NCBI GenBank assembly: GCA_029007785.1
Contig: JAQXIM010000130.1
Span: 38,416-102,415 of the forward strand
DNA from: Clostridiales bacterium
GTDB taxonomy: Bacteria > Bacillota > Clostridia > Lachnospirales > Lachnospiraceae
Direction of reading: 5' to 3'
DNA: 64,000 nt
Part shown: piece after piece, positions 47,101 through 56,808 of the stretch
How positions within the stretch are numbered: the first letter of the stretch is position 1
How the letters are laid out: the number at the start of each line of letters is the position of its first letter
The notes under the pieces: model-generated
Seen by the model: only the letters and a program-made list of their open reading frames with translations
Told to the model about the DNA's origin: nothing
Databases searched by the model: none
Program-made: the position numbers and the translations under genes

Positions 47101-48003
47101 TTACGACTTCTTTGCTGCAGCCTCGTCATTTTTCGACGAATCAAAGCTTCCAACGAGGTAAATACCAAAGATGATTAAAATTCCGCCAAGAATTGCTGTG
47201 ATACTGGGCAATTGGAAGAAAAAGATAATGCCAAGTATGGAGGCAAAAACCGGTTCCATCAGCTTTGCGGTAGAGATAAAAGATGCTTCTACGTATTTCA
47301 ATCCCCAGCTGAAAATACTATGGCCAAGTAATGTGCAAAGGATTGCCATACCTCCGGCAATCAGATAGTCCTGGACGGGATAACCTGTAATCGGTGTGTG
47401 ACGAAGTGTCATAAATACAAGGGTAGTCAGAGCAGCAATCCAATAGACAATGGTTGTGTATAAAGTAGTTGTCATTGTTTTACGGCAAATCTTTCCCATG
47501 ATGGTATAAACGGACATGGCGGCAGCACCTAAAAGTGCAATAATATCTCCTCTTAAGAGATCCGTTCCTCCTCCGGCATCTCCCAGGGCAACAATTCCGC
47601 TTCCCAGGAAGGTGATAATGATACCGATCCAACCCTGTCGACTGATTTTTTCATGGAAGAAAAACATCATGACGAAGGAAACAAAGAATACTTCTGTATC
47701 TACCAGAAGAACGGAGGACGCAATACTTGTGTACTGAATGGATTCAAAATAGGCTGTAAAATGGAGAGCCAGAAAAAATCCACTGATAAGACAACAGATC
47801 AGATTTCTTGCAGTCAGGCTGGCTTTTTCTTTACGTAAAGAAAGAAGTGCCGGTACTGTTAATATAGCTGCAGCTATCAGCATGCGATAAAAGACCAAAA
47901 CCATGGATGGAGCCGTGGAGGACTTCACAAGAACTGCAGAAAAAGAAACTCCTACAACTCCGAGCAGAATTATTATTTTTTTTATAGAAATAGATAATTT
48001 CAT
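47101..48003 (-). CDS. EamA-domain (DMT superfamily) transporter
   Basis: The 300-residue protein has ten predicted membrane helices made of two EamA repeats (first ~SFSAVLVKSSTAPSMVLVF, second ~ALLGAAAMSVYTIMGK). Such transporters export amino acids or metabolites. The start at 48003 lies 20 bases past the leuC-like stop, so it probably forms part of that run; a GTG at 48045 would overlap it. Substrate unknown; an exporter for a product of the neighbouring dehydratases is possible. Confidence 0.85.
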   Translation of the reverse strand: MKLSISIKKIIILLGVVGVSFSAVLVKSSTAPSMVLVFYRMLIAAAILTVPALLSLRKEKASLTARNLICCLISGFFLALHFTAYFESIQYTSIASSVLLVDTEVFFVSFVMMFFFHEKISRQGWIGIIITFLGSGIVALGDAGGGTDLLRGDIIALLGAAAMSVYTIMGKICRKTMTTTLYTTIVYWIAALTTLVFMTLRHTPITGYPVQDYLIAGGMAILCTLLGHSIFSWGLKYVEASFISTAKLMEPVFASILGIIFFFQLPSITAILGGILIIFGIYLVGSFDSSKNDEAAAKKS

Positions 48004-48022
48004 ATCGGAATTCACTTCTTCC

Positions 48023-49270
48023 TTATTGAGGAACCACAATTTCACCGGCGACTGCAGCAGCAGCTGCTGTTGCGGGAGAGGCCAGATAAATTTCTACTTT
48101 AGAAGTTCCCATTCTTCCAAGGAAATTACGGTTATTGGTTGCAACTACTCTCTCTCCGTCTGTCAGAATACCACCGGTTCTTCCGCAGCAGAGTCCGCAG
48201 CCGGGATGGGTGATAATTGCACCTGCTTCCGAGAGAGTCTGAAGGGTTCCATTCGCAAGAGCCTGTCGATAAATCTTACGGCTTGCCGGAGTGATGATTA
48301 GCTTTACAAAGGGAGAAACCTTTTTTCCTTTCAGAATCTTTGCTGCACACATCAGATCTTCCAGGCGGCCATTGGTACAGGATCCAATGAAGACCTGATC
48401 AATCTTTGTTCCAATCAACTCAGAAGCCGGTTTAATATTATCTACCTGAGAAGGACATGCCAGAACAGGGACAAAATCTTCTGCTCGGTAATTAATTACC
48501 CGAACGTAGGAAGCATCTGCATCTCCAATCAGATCTTTCTCTATATCAGTCAGAGTAATCTCACAGTATTCTGCTGTTTTTTCATCGGGAGAAAAGAGTG
48601 CACATTTTGCTCCGGCTTCAATGGCCATATTGGACATGGTCATTCTGCTGGCAACCGACATATTTTCAATGGTGCTTCCTGAAAATTCCAGAGCTTTATA
48701 GGTAGCTCCGTCTGCTCCCAGATCCCCGATCAGACGAAGAATGATATCTTTAGAGGTAACATTGGAAGGAAGTTCACCTTCAATATTCACACGGATGGTT
48801 TCAGGAACTTTAACCCAGAGAATACCGGTTCCAAGAATGCTGGCCATTTCGGTATAACCGATACCGGAGGAAAAGGCACCAACGCATCCATAAGTAGTGG
48901 TATGACTGTCCGTTCCGAAAACAACATTGCCGGGCTTAACGTAACCAGCCTCCGTCATGAGCTGATGACAGATACCATCCGAACGATGTACATTTTTCAA
49001 ACCATATTTTTCGGCAAAAGCATTTCCCTTCTGAAAATGTCGGGTGTCATCAATCTGGCTGGCAGGAACAAGATGATCATAAATCAAAACAACTTTGTCC
49101 GGATCCCAGAGCTTCTGAAAGCCCATTTCTTCAAATTTGTCTGCTACGAAAGGAATGAAGATATCGTGAATCATGACACGGTCTACATTTACGTTTACGA
49201 TGTCACCAGCCTTAACGGAATCAAGACCGGTATTTTTCTGAATGATTTTTTCAATAATTGTATAACCCAT
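48023..49270 (-). CDS. Aconitase-superfamily large subunit, first copy (LeuC/DmdA-like)
   Basis: The 415-residue protein has the aconitase iron-sulfur cysteines in GSCTNGR (about 288) and PGCGLCCG (about 345), DSHTTTYGC and HPGC. This short form is shared by 3-isopropylmalate, homoaconitate and dimethylmalate dehydratases, so the substrate cannot be told from sequence. AGGAGG precedes the ATG. It follows its small subunit (49280-49774) by 9 bases, and a second such pair lies upstream. Sequence identity to the second copy is visible but low. Confidence 0.85.
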   Translation of the reverse strand: MGYTIIEKIIQKNTGLDSVKAGDIVNVNVDRVMIHDIFIPFVADKFEEMGFQKLWDPDKVVLIYDHLVPASQIDDTRHFQKGNAFAEKYGLKNVHRSDGICHQLMTEAGYVKPGNVVFGTDSHTTTYGCVGAFSSGIGYTEMASILGTGILWVKVPETIRVNIEGELPSNVTSKDIILRLIGDLGADGATYKALEFSGSTIENMSVASRMTMSNMAIEAGAKCALFSPDEKTAEYCEITLTDIEKDLIGDADASYVRVINYRAEDFVPVLACPSQVDNIKPASELIGTKIDQVFIGSCTNGRLEDLMCAAKILKGKKVSPFVKLIITPASRKIYRQALANGTLQTLSEAGAIITHPGCGLCCGRTGGILTDGERVVATNNRNFLGRMGTSKVEIYLASPATAAAAAVAGEIVVPQ

Positions 49271-49279
49271 GATTTCCTC

Positions 49280-49774
49280 CTAATCCAGACCATTGCGTTT
49301 TCGCATTGCCTTTACCAGACCTCCAGCGTTGATGATGTCTACCAGATTCTGAGGCAATGAAGCAATGGGAAACTCTCCGTCGGCTGTTCGGATGCAGTGA
49401 TTGATCTCTACTTCAACCTGATCTCCTTCCTTTACTGCTTCCTGAATATTCGGATTTTCAATCAGAAGCAAACCATTGTTGATGGCATTGCGGAAAAAGA
49501 TGCGGGCAAAAGATTTGGCAACGACACAGCGAATTCCCAAAGCTTTAATAATTTCCGGTGCCTGTTCTCGGGAGGAACCGCAGCCAAAATTCTTTCCTGC
49601 AACGATGATATCTCCCGGCTGGATCTGACCGGCCAGTTCGGGACGAAGAGGCGAAAATGCGTAGGGTTTCATATCTTCAACTGTTTTCAGTGCCAGATAC
49701 TCGGTGGGGATGATAATATCTGTATCAATATCGTCTCCCAGTACCCATACTTTTGCAGTAAATTTTTCACTCAT
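49280..49774 (-). CDS. Aconitase-superfamily small subunit, first copy (LeuD/DmdB-like)
   Basis: The 164-residue swivel domain has DIDTDIIIP, the NFGCGSSREQAP loop and FARIFFRNAINNG. The short loop thought to set substrate preference reads TEYLAL (about 23-28), unlike the second copy's QYLLY, hinting at different substrates. It is the partner of the large subunit that follows. Confidence 0.85.
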   Translation of the reverse strand: MSEKFTAKVWVLGDDIDTDIIIPTEYLALKTVEDMKPYAFSPLRPELAGQIQPGDIIVAGKNFGCGSSREQAPEIIKALGIRCVVAKSFARIFFRNAINNGLLLIENPNIQEAVKEGDQVEVEINHCIRTADGEFPIASLPQNLVDIINAGGLVKAMRKRNGLD

Positions 49775-49852
49775 ATTTTTTCTCCTTCTTTTCTGCCAAG
49801 AGTATTCAGCAGAAAATGTTATCTAAGTATAAAACACGTTAATTGTCGTGGA

Positions 49853-51103
49853 TTATACAAGCATATCCGCTGTAGTAATTTCACCGGTGATGGCGGAGGC
49901 AGTTACCGTTGCCGCATTTGCAAGGTACACATAGGAATTACGATGACCGGCTCTTCCTTTGAAGTTTCTGGTACCGGTACTGATCAGGACCTCATTTTCA
50001 CCAATAACACCCTGGCAGCTGCCCCAGCATACACTGCAGTTGGGATTCATGACAATAGCTCCCGCTTCCATAAAGATGTCAATCAGACCTTCTTCCATGG
50101 CAGCCTGATATACTTCACGGCTGGCAGGTACCACAAGGAAACGTACGAGAGGATGTACTTTTTTGCCGCGAATGATGGATGCACCAACACGCAGATCTTC
50201 CAGACGTCCATTATTGCAGGAACCCAAAAAAGCTTCGTCAATTTTTGTTCCGGCACATTCTGCTGCCGGTACCACATTGTCTACAAAATGAGGTTTTGCC
50301 ACAATCGGAACAATTTTCGATAAGTCAATATCATATACCTGGGCAAATTCAGCATCATCGTCACTGAAAAATAAAGCTTTCGGTTCTCTTCCTCGCTGGT
50401 TCAGATATTCCTGAGCAACTTCATCCACTTCCATAAGGGCAGTCTTCGCACCGGCTTCCACACAGAGATTACAGATGGAGATTCGATCACTCATGGAAAG
50501 AGTAGACAGACCTTCACCAGCGAATTCCATACATTTGTAATTGGCACCATTTGCGCCAATCTGACCGATAATCGTAAGAATCAAGTCTCTGGCATAAGAG
50601 CCTTCCGGCAGTTTTCCGGTTAAATTAAAGCGCAGAGTTTCCGGAACCATAACCCAGGAAGTTCCTGTAACCATGGCATAAAGATAATCGGTGCATCCTA
50701 CACCGGTACCAAATGCACCCAAAGCACCATAAGCACAGGTGTGGCTGTCCGCACCGAAAATCAGCTCACCGGGGCGAACATGTTTCTCCATCATTACCTG
50801 ATGACAAACACCTTCCCCTTCATAAAAAGTAATATTGTTGGCGCGGGCAAAGTCTCTCATCTTCTTATGGGAAGCAGCGGTTTTGGGACTGTCCGAAGGG
50901 ATATTGTGGTCCACAATCCATACCAGTTTGCTGATATCGCTGATGTGGGGATTTTTCAGTTTATTGTACATATCAATGGTTAAATGAGTCGTTCCATCAT
51001 TACTCATCAGCCGATCGAGTTCCACAGTATGGATCTCACCAGCTTTTGCCTGTTCCACACCGGCAGCACAGGCGATAATCTTTTCAGCCATTGTCATTCC
51101 CAT
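49853..51103 (-). CDS. Aconitase-superfamily large subunit, second copy (LeuC-like)
   Basis: The 416-residue protein has GSCNNGR and NPNCSVCWGSCQG for the iron-sulfur cluster, and HTCAYGALG. The cluster region differs from the first copy (NCSVCWG against GCGLCCG). GGGAGG inside the end of its small-subunit gene precedes the ATG. The 3-isopropylmalate reaction is a candidate, but no leuA or leuB is nearby. Confidence 0.83.
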   Translation of the reverse strand: MGMTMAEKIIACAAGVEQAKAGEIHTVELDRLMSNDGTTHLTIDMYNKLKNPHISDISKLVWIVDHNIPSDSPKTAASHKKMRDFARANNITFYEGEGVCHQVMMEKHVRPGELIFGADSHTCAYGALGAFGTGVGCTDYLYAMVTGTSWVMVPETLRFNLTGKLPEGSYARDLILTIIGQIGANGANYKCMEFAGEGLSTLSMSDRISICNLCVEAGAKTALMEVDEVAQEYLNQRGREPKALFFSDDDAEFAQVYDIDLSKIVPIVAKPHFVDNVVPAAECAGTKIDEAFLGSCNNGRLEDLRVGASIIRGKKVHPLVRFLVVPASREVYQAAMEEGLIDIFMEAGAIVMNPNCSVCWGSCQGVIGENEVLISTGTRNFKGRAGHRNSYVYLANAATVTASAITGEITTADMLV

Positions 51104-51104
51104 G

Positions 51105-51581
51105 TCAGTTATCCTCCCGATTCAAAGATGCAATCAGTCCGCCTTCATCCAGTATTTTCTGCATCTGGGCAGGCAGTTTTGTGCAGGTAAATTCCTGACC
51201 TGCAGTTTTTACAATACCTTCTTCCAAAAACAGTTCCATATCATCCTGATCTGCTACATGGTCGTAAAGATCCCGGCATACAATAACAGGAAGACCAATA
51301 TTAATAGCATTACGATAGAAAATTCTGGCAAAGGATTTTGCCAATACGGCCTTTACTCCCAATGCCTTAAGAACGGCAGGTGCCTGTTCTCTGGAAGAAC
51401 CACAGCCAAAATTCTCTGCAGCTACCACAAAATCACCAGCCTGTACTTTATTGGCAAATTCAGGATCCAGAGATTCAAAAGCATGAACCTTCATTTCATC
51501 AATGGTAGGGTAGAGAAGATACTGGGATGCAATAATCTGGTCAGTATCTACATCCGTGTGAAATCTGAATATTTTCCCCAT
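51105..51581 (-). CDS. Aconitase-superfamily small subunit, second copy (LeuD-like)
   Basis: The 158-residue swivel domain has DVDTDQIIASQYLLYPT and ENFGCGSSREQAP. The loop YLLY resembles the hydrophobic loop of isopropylmalate isomerases. The ATG at 51581 has AAGGAG 7 bases upstream and is preferred over a start at 51608. It begins the four-gene D-C-D-C run. Confidence 0.83.
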   Translation of the reverse strand: MGKIFRFHTDVDTDQIIASQYLLYPTIDEMKVHAFESLDPEFANKVQAGDFVVAAENFGCGSSREQAPAVLKALGVKAVLAKSFARIFYRNAINIGLPVIVCRDLYDHVADQDDMELFLEEGIVKTAGQEFTCTKLPAQMQKILDEGGLIASLNREDN

Positions 51582-51623
51582 GATTTTACTCCTTTTTCGA
51601 TTTCTCATTTATGTGTCTGAACT

Positions 51624-51663
51624 TGCAAAAGCTGCAGAAGAATACTCTTCTACAGCTTTTGCA
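51624..51663 (-). terminator. Intrinsic terminator after purD
   Basis: TGCAAAAGCTGCAGAAG (51624-51640) and CTTCTACAGCTTTTGCA (51647-51663) pair over 17 positions with one mismatch. It lies between purD and the aconitase-type genes. There is no long U-run, so efficiency is uncertain. Confidence 0.6.
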
Positions 51664-51780
51664 CGGTTTGATGCTCATGATTCACTTACATGAACAAAAG
51701 CCGCTTTTCTTATATTTCAATGGAAAAAAGCTGTTCTGACAATCATCGCGGCCTTATGCCAATCATGTATTCTATCAGCT

Positions 51781-53055
51781 TTATTCAGCCTCGTCAATTG
51801 CTTTACCAATGTCGGAGCGATAATACATTCCCTGGAAATTCACCAGCTTTACAGCTTCATAAGCATTGGCTCTGGCTTTCTTCAAATCATCGCCCAAAGC
51901 CGTAACACCAAGTACTCTTCCTCCGTTGGTTACGATTTTTCCGTCTGTAAGCTTGGAGCCGGCATGGAATACAACATAACCATCTTTATCACGGAAATTC
52001 TCCAGACCGGTGATTTCAAATCCTTTTTCATAGGATACCGGATATCCGCCGGAAGCCAAAACAACACAGACGCAGGCGTTGTCTTCAAACTGCAGGTCGA
52101 TTTGATCCAAAGTGCCGTCAATGCAGGCTTCAAACACTTCCACAATATCGTTTTTCATGCGGGGAAGAACAACCTGAGCTTCGGGATCGCCGAAACGTGC
52201 ATTGTATTCCAGAACGCGGGGACCCTTTTCAGTGAGAATCAATCCAAAGAAAATAATTCCCTTGAACTCACGTCCTTCGGAACGCATGGCATCTACTGTT
52301 TTCTGGTATACGTAATCACGGCAGAATTTATCCACTTCTTCTGTATAGAAAGGACTGGGAGAAAATGTACCCATACCGCCGGTATTTAATCCCTGATCTC
52401 CGTCAAGAGCACGTTTGTGGTCCTGAGCAGATGTCATGGTCTTAATGGTTTTTCCATCAACGAAAGAAAGGACAGATACCTCGCGGCCAACAAGAAATTC
52501 TTCAACTACAAGTCGATTTCCTGCAGAACCGAATTTCTTATCCATCATGATTTCCTGAACACCGGCCATAGCTTCTTCTTTAGTCTGGCAGATAAGAACA
52601 CCTTTACCCAATGCAAGACCATCTGCTTTCAGTACGATGGGGTAATCCGATGTTTCCAGATATTTCATGGCATCTTCCGGATTGTCGAAAGTCTCATAAG
52701 CTGCCGTAGGTATATCGTATTTTTTCATCAAGTCTTTTGAGAATGCTTTAGAACCTTCCAGAATGGCAGCATTTTTGCGAGGTCCGAATACACGGAGACC
52801 CTCTGCTTCAAAAGCATCTACAATACCGCCGACCAGGGGATCATCCATACCAATTACCGTGAGGTCGATGGATTCTTTCTTGGCAAAATCCACTAATTTT
52901 TCGAATTCCATGGCACCAATGGGTACACATTCTGCAATTTCACCAATCCCGGCATTACCGGGAGCACAATATATTTTATCAACTTTGGGGCTCTTGGCAA
53001 CTTTCCATGCAAGTGCATGTTCTCTTCCGCCGCTTCCCACAATCAAAACCTTCAT
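51781..53055 (-). CDS. purD: Phosphoribosylamine-glycine ligase (GAR synthetase)
   Basis: The 424-residue ATP-grasp enzyme makes glycinamide ribonucleotide. It opens with VLIVGSGGREHALAWK, and has the ATP-grasp loop FGSAGNRLVVEEFL and MGTFSPSPF. AGGAGG precedes the ATG. It is the last of the pyrE-to-purD run. Confidence 0.96.
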   Translation of the reverse strand: MKVLIVGSGGREHALAWKVAKSPKVDKIYCAPGNAGIGEIAECVPIGAMEFEKLVDFAKKESIDLTVIGMDDPLVGGIVDAFEAEGLRVFGPRKNAAILEGSKAFSKDLMKKYDIPTAAYETFDNPEDAMKYLETSDYPIVLKADGLALGKGVLICQTKEEAMAGVQEIMMDKKFGSAGNRLVVEEFLVGREVSVLSFVDGKTIKTMTSAQDHKRALDGDQGLNTGGMGTFSPSPFYTEEVDKFCRDYVYQKTVDAMRSEGREFKGIIFFGLILTEKGPRVLEYNARFGDPEAQVVLPRMKNDIVEVFEACIDGTLDQIDLQFEDNACVCVVLASGGYPVSYEKGFEITGLENFRDKDGYVVFHAGSKLTDGKIVTNGGRVLGVTALGDDLKKARANAYEAVKLVNFQGMYYRSDIGKAIDEAE

Positions 53056-53058
53056 GGG

Positions 53059-53661
53059 TTATTCCTCCTGATTTTTCTTGTCTGCAATAAGCTGGATGGC
53101 CTGAGGAAGAATTTTCCATTCGGCCTCCTCCATAATTCTTCTCTGAAGAGTTTCCGGGGTGTCATCCTCTTTTACTTCAACTGCTTTCTGCAGGATGATG
53201 GGACCGGTATCTGTTCCATCATCAACGAAATGTACCGTAGCTCCCGAAATTTTTACTCCTCTGGCAAGAGCTGCCTCATGAACTTTTAATCCATAATAAC
53301 CGGTTCCGCAGAAAGAGGGAATCAGGGAAGGATGAATATTGATGATCTGATTCGGATAACGCTCAACCATTTTTTTCGGAATTACCACGAGGAATCCGGC
53401 CAGGACAATCAGATCCAACTGAAACTCTTCCAGTTTTGCCAGAAGTGCATCGTTGAAAGACTCACGATCGGGAAAATCCTTGGGAGAAACACAGAATGCA
53501 GGAATATTGTGATTTTTTGCTCTGGTAAGAGCATAGGCATTGGCATTATTGCTGATGACAACTTCAATAGAAGCACCAGTTATTTTTCCATTTTCCACAT
53601 GATCAATGATGGACTGCAGATTGGTTCCGCCGCCGGATACCAGAACTCCAACTCTTAACAT
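53059..53661 (-). CDS. purN: Phosphoribosylglycinamide formyltransferase PurN
   Basis: The 200-residue enzyme formylates GAR with 10-formyl-THF. It has [15 protein letters not shown] at the start and the catalytic [13 protein letters not shown] (about residue 108), with the following [14 protein letters not shown]. It overlaps purM by 7 bases. Confidence 0.96.
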   Translation of the reverse strand: MLRVGVLVSGGGTNLQSIIDHVENGKITGASIEVVISNNANAYALTRAKNHNIPAFCVSPKDFPDRESFNDALLAKLEEFQLDLIVLAGFLVVIPKKMVERYPNQIINIHPSLIPSFCGTGYYGLKVHEAALARGVKISGATVHFVDDGTDTGPIILQKAVEVKEDDTPETLQRRIMEEAEWKILPQAIQLIADKKNQEE

Positions 53662-54686
53662 AAGGTTACTCCTTTTTCACCAGCTTCTACAGAACCAACT
53701 ACGTAAGCTTTTTCGCCGGCAGCTTCAATTGCCTGGATCGCTGCATCAACATCGGCAGGATCTACTCCCAGCATCATTCCGATACCCATATTGTAAGTAT
53801 TGTACATCATCTGGTCTTCAATCTGACCTTTTTCCTGCATCAGACGGAAAATGGGAGGAATCGGATAGCTGTCTTTCTTTACTACAGCACGAATTCCTTC
53901 CGGAAGCATTCTCGGGATATTCTCATAGAATCCTCCGCCGGTAATATGGCTGCAGGATTTGATGGTAATACCGGCTTCCTTTACGGATTTCAGTGCTTTT
54001 ACATAGATTTTGGTGGGAGTCAGAAGGGCATCGCCCAGAGTGCAGCCCAGTTCATCATAATAAGTGGCGAGACTTTCTTTTGTCATATCAAATACTTTAC
54101 GAACAAGAGAGTATCCATTACTGTGAACGCCGGAGGAAGCAATGCCAACAAGAACATCACCGGGCTTCAGATTTTCACCGGTAATCATTTTCTTGCGGTC
54201 TACAATACCTACAGCAAATCCAGCCAGGTCATATTCATCGACAGGATAGAACCCAGGCATCTCAGCAGTTTCTCCGCCGATCAGAGCAGCTTCAGACTGT
54301 TTGCAGCCTTCGGCAACACCGGATACGATGTCTGCAATCTTTTCAGGAACATTCTTTCCGCAGGCAATATAATCCAGGAAGAACAGAGGCTCACCGCCGG
54401 CACAGGCGATATCATTTACGCACATGGCCACACAGTCAATACCAATCGTATTGTGACGATCCATGAGGAAAGCAATTTTCAGTTTGGTACCAACACCATC
54501 GGTACCGGAAACAAGAGTGGGTTCTTCCATGTCTTTAAAAGCGTTCATGGAAAATGCACCGGAGAATCCTCCGATATTTCCCAGAACTTCCGGACGCATG
54601 GTTTCTTTGACGTGTTTTTTCATCAGTTCTACAGAACGATATCCGGCTTCAATATCTACACCGGCTTCTTTGTAATTCATAGCCAT
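53655..54686 (-). CDS. purM: Phosphoribosylformylglycinamidine cyclo-ligase
   Basis: The 343-residue enzyme closes the imidazole ring to make AIR. Motifs include [22 protein letters not shown] and [17 protein letters not shown] precedes the ATG. It lies between purE and purN. Confidence 0.96.
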   Translation of the reverse strand: MAMNYKEAGVDIEAGYRSVELMKKHVKETMRPEVLGNIGGFSGAFSMNAFKDMEEPTLVSGTDGVGTKLKIAFLMDRHNTIGIDCVAMCVNDIACAGGEPLFFLDYIACGKNVPEKIADIVSGVAEGCKQSEAALIGGETAEMPGFYPVDEYDLAGFAVGIVDRKKMITGENLKPGDVLVGIASSGVHSNGYSLVRKVFDMTKESLATYYDELGCTLGDALLTPTKIYVKALKSVKEAGITIKSCSHITGGGFYENIPRMLPEGIRAVVKKDSYPIPPIFRLMQEKGQIEDQMMYNTYNMGIGMMLGVDPADVDAAIQAIEAAGEKAYVVGSVEAGEKGVTLC

Positions 54687-54699
54687 TTGTTGTCTCTCC

Positions 54700-55215
54700 C
54701 TACATTTCTTCTAAGTATTTTTTATAACCAACGTTTTCCAGTTTTTCAGCTTTCTTTTCGACCATATCCTTCAGTTCACTGCTGTAAGCAGCAACTTTGG
54801 CAGTCAGTTCTTCATTGCCCAGGGCAACAATTTTGGCAGCCAGCAATCCAGCGTTCAGTGCACCATTGATTGCCACGGTAGCAACAGGAATTCCCGGAGG
54901 CATCTGAACAATGGAGTAGAGGGAATCTACGCCGCCGAGAGCCTTCGTCTGTACCGGCACACCAATGACAGGAAGAACTGTCTTGGATGCAACCATTCCG
55001 GGAAGATGAGCAGCACCGCCGGCACCGGCAACAATAACCTGAATGCCTCTTTCTGCTGCGTGCTCTGCGTAATCGAACAGCCGATCCGGAGTGCGATGAG
55101 CAGATACGATGGTCATCTCATAGGGAACTCCCAGTTTGTCCAGCATCTCTCCGGCTTTTGACATAACCGGAAGATCTGAATCACTTCCCATAATAATTCC
55201 AACAATTGGTTTCAT
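54700..55215 (-). CDS. purE: N5-carboxyaminoimidazole ribonucleotide mutase PurE
   Basis: The 171-residue class I PurE has [22 protein letters not shown] and [11 protein letters not shown]. It works with PurK, encoded just before it. AGGAGG supports the ATG at 55215. Confidence 0.96.
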   Translation of the reverse strand: MKPIVGIIMGSDSDLPVMSKAGEMLDKLGVPYEMTIVSAHRTPDRLFDYAEHAAERGIQVIVAGAGGAAHLPGMVASKTVLPVIGVPVQTKALGGVDSLYSIVQMPPGIPVATVAINGALNAGLLAAKIVALGNEELTAKVAAYSSELKDMVEKKAEKLENVGYKKYLEEM

Positions 55216-55295
55216 AATAACCTCCTCTATCATGATATGAGGAATCTCACGTACGGAACGGAATTACGATTCAGATTCCCCCACCTGAAATTGAA

Positions 55296-56423
55296 TTAAA
55301 TTCCAAGAACCTGATGAGCTCCCCGAACTTCAGCCAAAGCTTCTTCCAGAGTCTCTCCGGTTGCTGTAATATGTCCCATTTTTCGTCCGACTTTTACCTG
55401 CTCTTTTCCATAAATATGAATTTTCACGTTAGGGAAAGCGTAGGCCTTATCAAGACCGGTCAGACAGGCATTGCCGTTGCGGTCGCCAATGATATTTTTC
55501 ATAGCGGTAGGACGAATCAGAGCAGCATTGCCAAGAGGCATACCCAAAATAGCACGAACATGCTGTTCGTATTGGGAAGTATAGCAGCCTTCAATGGTAT
55601 AGTGACCGGAATTGTGGGGACGGGGAGCCAGTTCATTTACAAGTATATGTCCATCACGAGTTACAAACAATTCAATACACATCATACCGCAGGCATCGAA
55701 AGCATGAAGACATGCCTTTGCCACTTCCATGGCTTCTGCTGCGGAAGCATCAGAAATGACTGCCGGTACGGTTGTCTCATCAAGAATACTGTTCTTATGA
55801 ACATTTTCAGCAACCGGGAACACGGAAATCTCTCCGTTTTCGCTGCGGCATGCCAGAATAGAAACTTCTTTTTCGAAATCAATACAGCGTTCTGCCATTA
55901 AGGGTAGGGATCCTGCTCCCAGTGCCTTATATGCCGTTTCAATTTCTCCGCTGTTTTCAATGACTGCATTACCTTTTCCGTCATAGCCGCCGGTGCATGT
56001 TTTTAAAATCAACGGATAACCGTAGATTGCTGCGGCCGCTTCAATATCTTTAATTCCCTCTACTCCCATGAAATCCGGAACAGGAATATTGTGTTTGGCC
56101 AGCCAATTTTTCTGAACCAGTTTGTTCTGAATTCGGGACAGAGTTTCTGCACTGGGATATACCTTGTGGCCTTCTTTTTCCAGACGACGAAGTGCTTCCA
56201 CGCTGATATGTTCAAATTCATATGTCACCACATCGACATCCTGAGCCATTCGGATGATTGCATCCACATCATCAAAACCGGCTACGATATGTACATCGGC
56301 AATACTGTGGGCCGGACAGTTTTCCGTCGGATCCAGAACAGCAAACTGTGTATCCAGTCTTTTTCCATCCAGAATCATCATTTTGCCAAGCTGGCCGCCG
56401 CCAATTATTCCAATTTTCTTCAT
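55296..56423 (-). CDS. purK: N5-carboxyaminoimidazole ribonucleotide synthase PurK
   Basis: The 375-residue ATP-grasp enzyme has IGIIGGGQLGKMM, KTCTGGYDGKGN and ELAPRPHNSGHYT. It carboxylates AIR with ATP and bicarbonate. GAGGAGG precedes the ATG. Its presence shows the bacterial PurK/PurE route is used. Confidence 0.96.
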   Translation of the reverse strand: MKKIGIIGGGQLGKMMILDGKRLDTQFAVLDPTENCPAHSIADVHIVAGFDDVDAIIRMAQDVDVVTYEFEHISVEALRRLEKEGHKVYPSAETLSRIQNKLVQKNWLAKHNIPVPDFMGVEGIKDIEAAAAIYGYPLILKTCTGGYDGKGNAVIENSGEIETAYKALGAGSLPLMAERCIDFEKEVSILACRSENGEISVFPVAENVHKNSILDETTVPAVISDASAAEAMEVAKACLHAFDACGMMCIELFVTRDGHILVNELAPRPHNSGHYTIEGCYTSQYEQHVRAILGMPLGNAALIRPTAMKNIIGDRNGNACLTGLDKAYAFPNVKIHIYGKEQVKVGRKMGHITATGETLEEALAEVRGAHQVLGI

Positions 56424-56442
56424 GTATCCTCCTCAACAGCAC

Positions 56443-56808
56443 TTAGCCGAAAATAAATCCAATGATATAAATCAGTACGGAAAGAACAGAAATCGTTCCA
56501 TTGGTATAGATCCCTACTTTCCAGGGAATCTTGCTTTCTGCTTCAACGGAATAATGACCATAGCAGGTAACACCGATCCCGAGAAGACTGAGAAAGAATG
56601 CGAGGTATCCCAGAATGCAGATCAGGATTCCTGCATTCCCATCGGTCACCACTGCACGAATCAGACATCCGGCAATAATAACCAATTCCAGTCCAAATAA
56701 AGCCAATGCAGCTTCCATAAAACTGATCGACTGAAAACGTTCTGCCAGGCTCTTCTTCTCAATGAACTGAATGCCGTCCTTTGTCCGTTTCCACTTGACT
56801 TTAGACAT
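56443..56808 (-). CDS. Small membrane protein between pyrE and purK
   Basis: The 121-residue protein has a polar N-terminus (about 1-28) and three hydrophobic segments (about 33-52, 59-82, 100-119). Its start overlaps the pyrE stop by one base (TAATG), with GGAG inside pyrE, so it is coupled to pyrE. Similar proteins beside pyrE are known in Lachnospiraceae (possibly DUF6142), but their role is unknown. Confidence 0.75.
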   Translation of the reverse strand: MSKVKWKRTKDGIQFIEKKSLAERFQSISFMEAALALFGLELVIIAGCLIRAVVTDGNAGILICILGYLAFFLSLLGIGVTCYGHYSVEAESKIPWKVGIYTNGTISVLSVLIYIIGFIFG

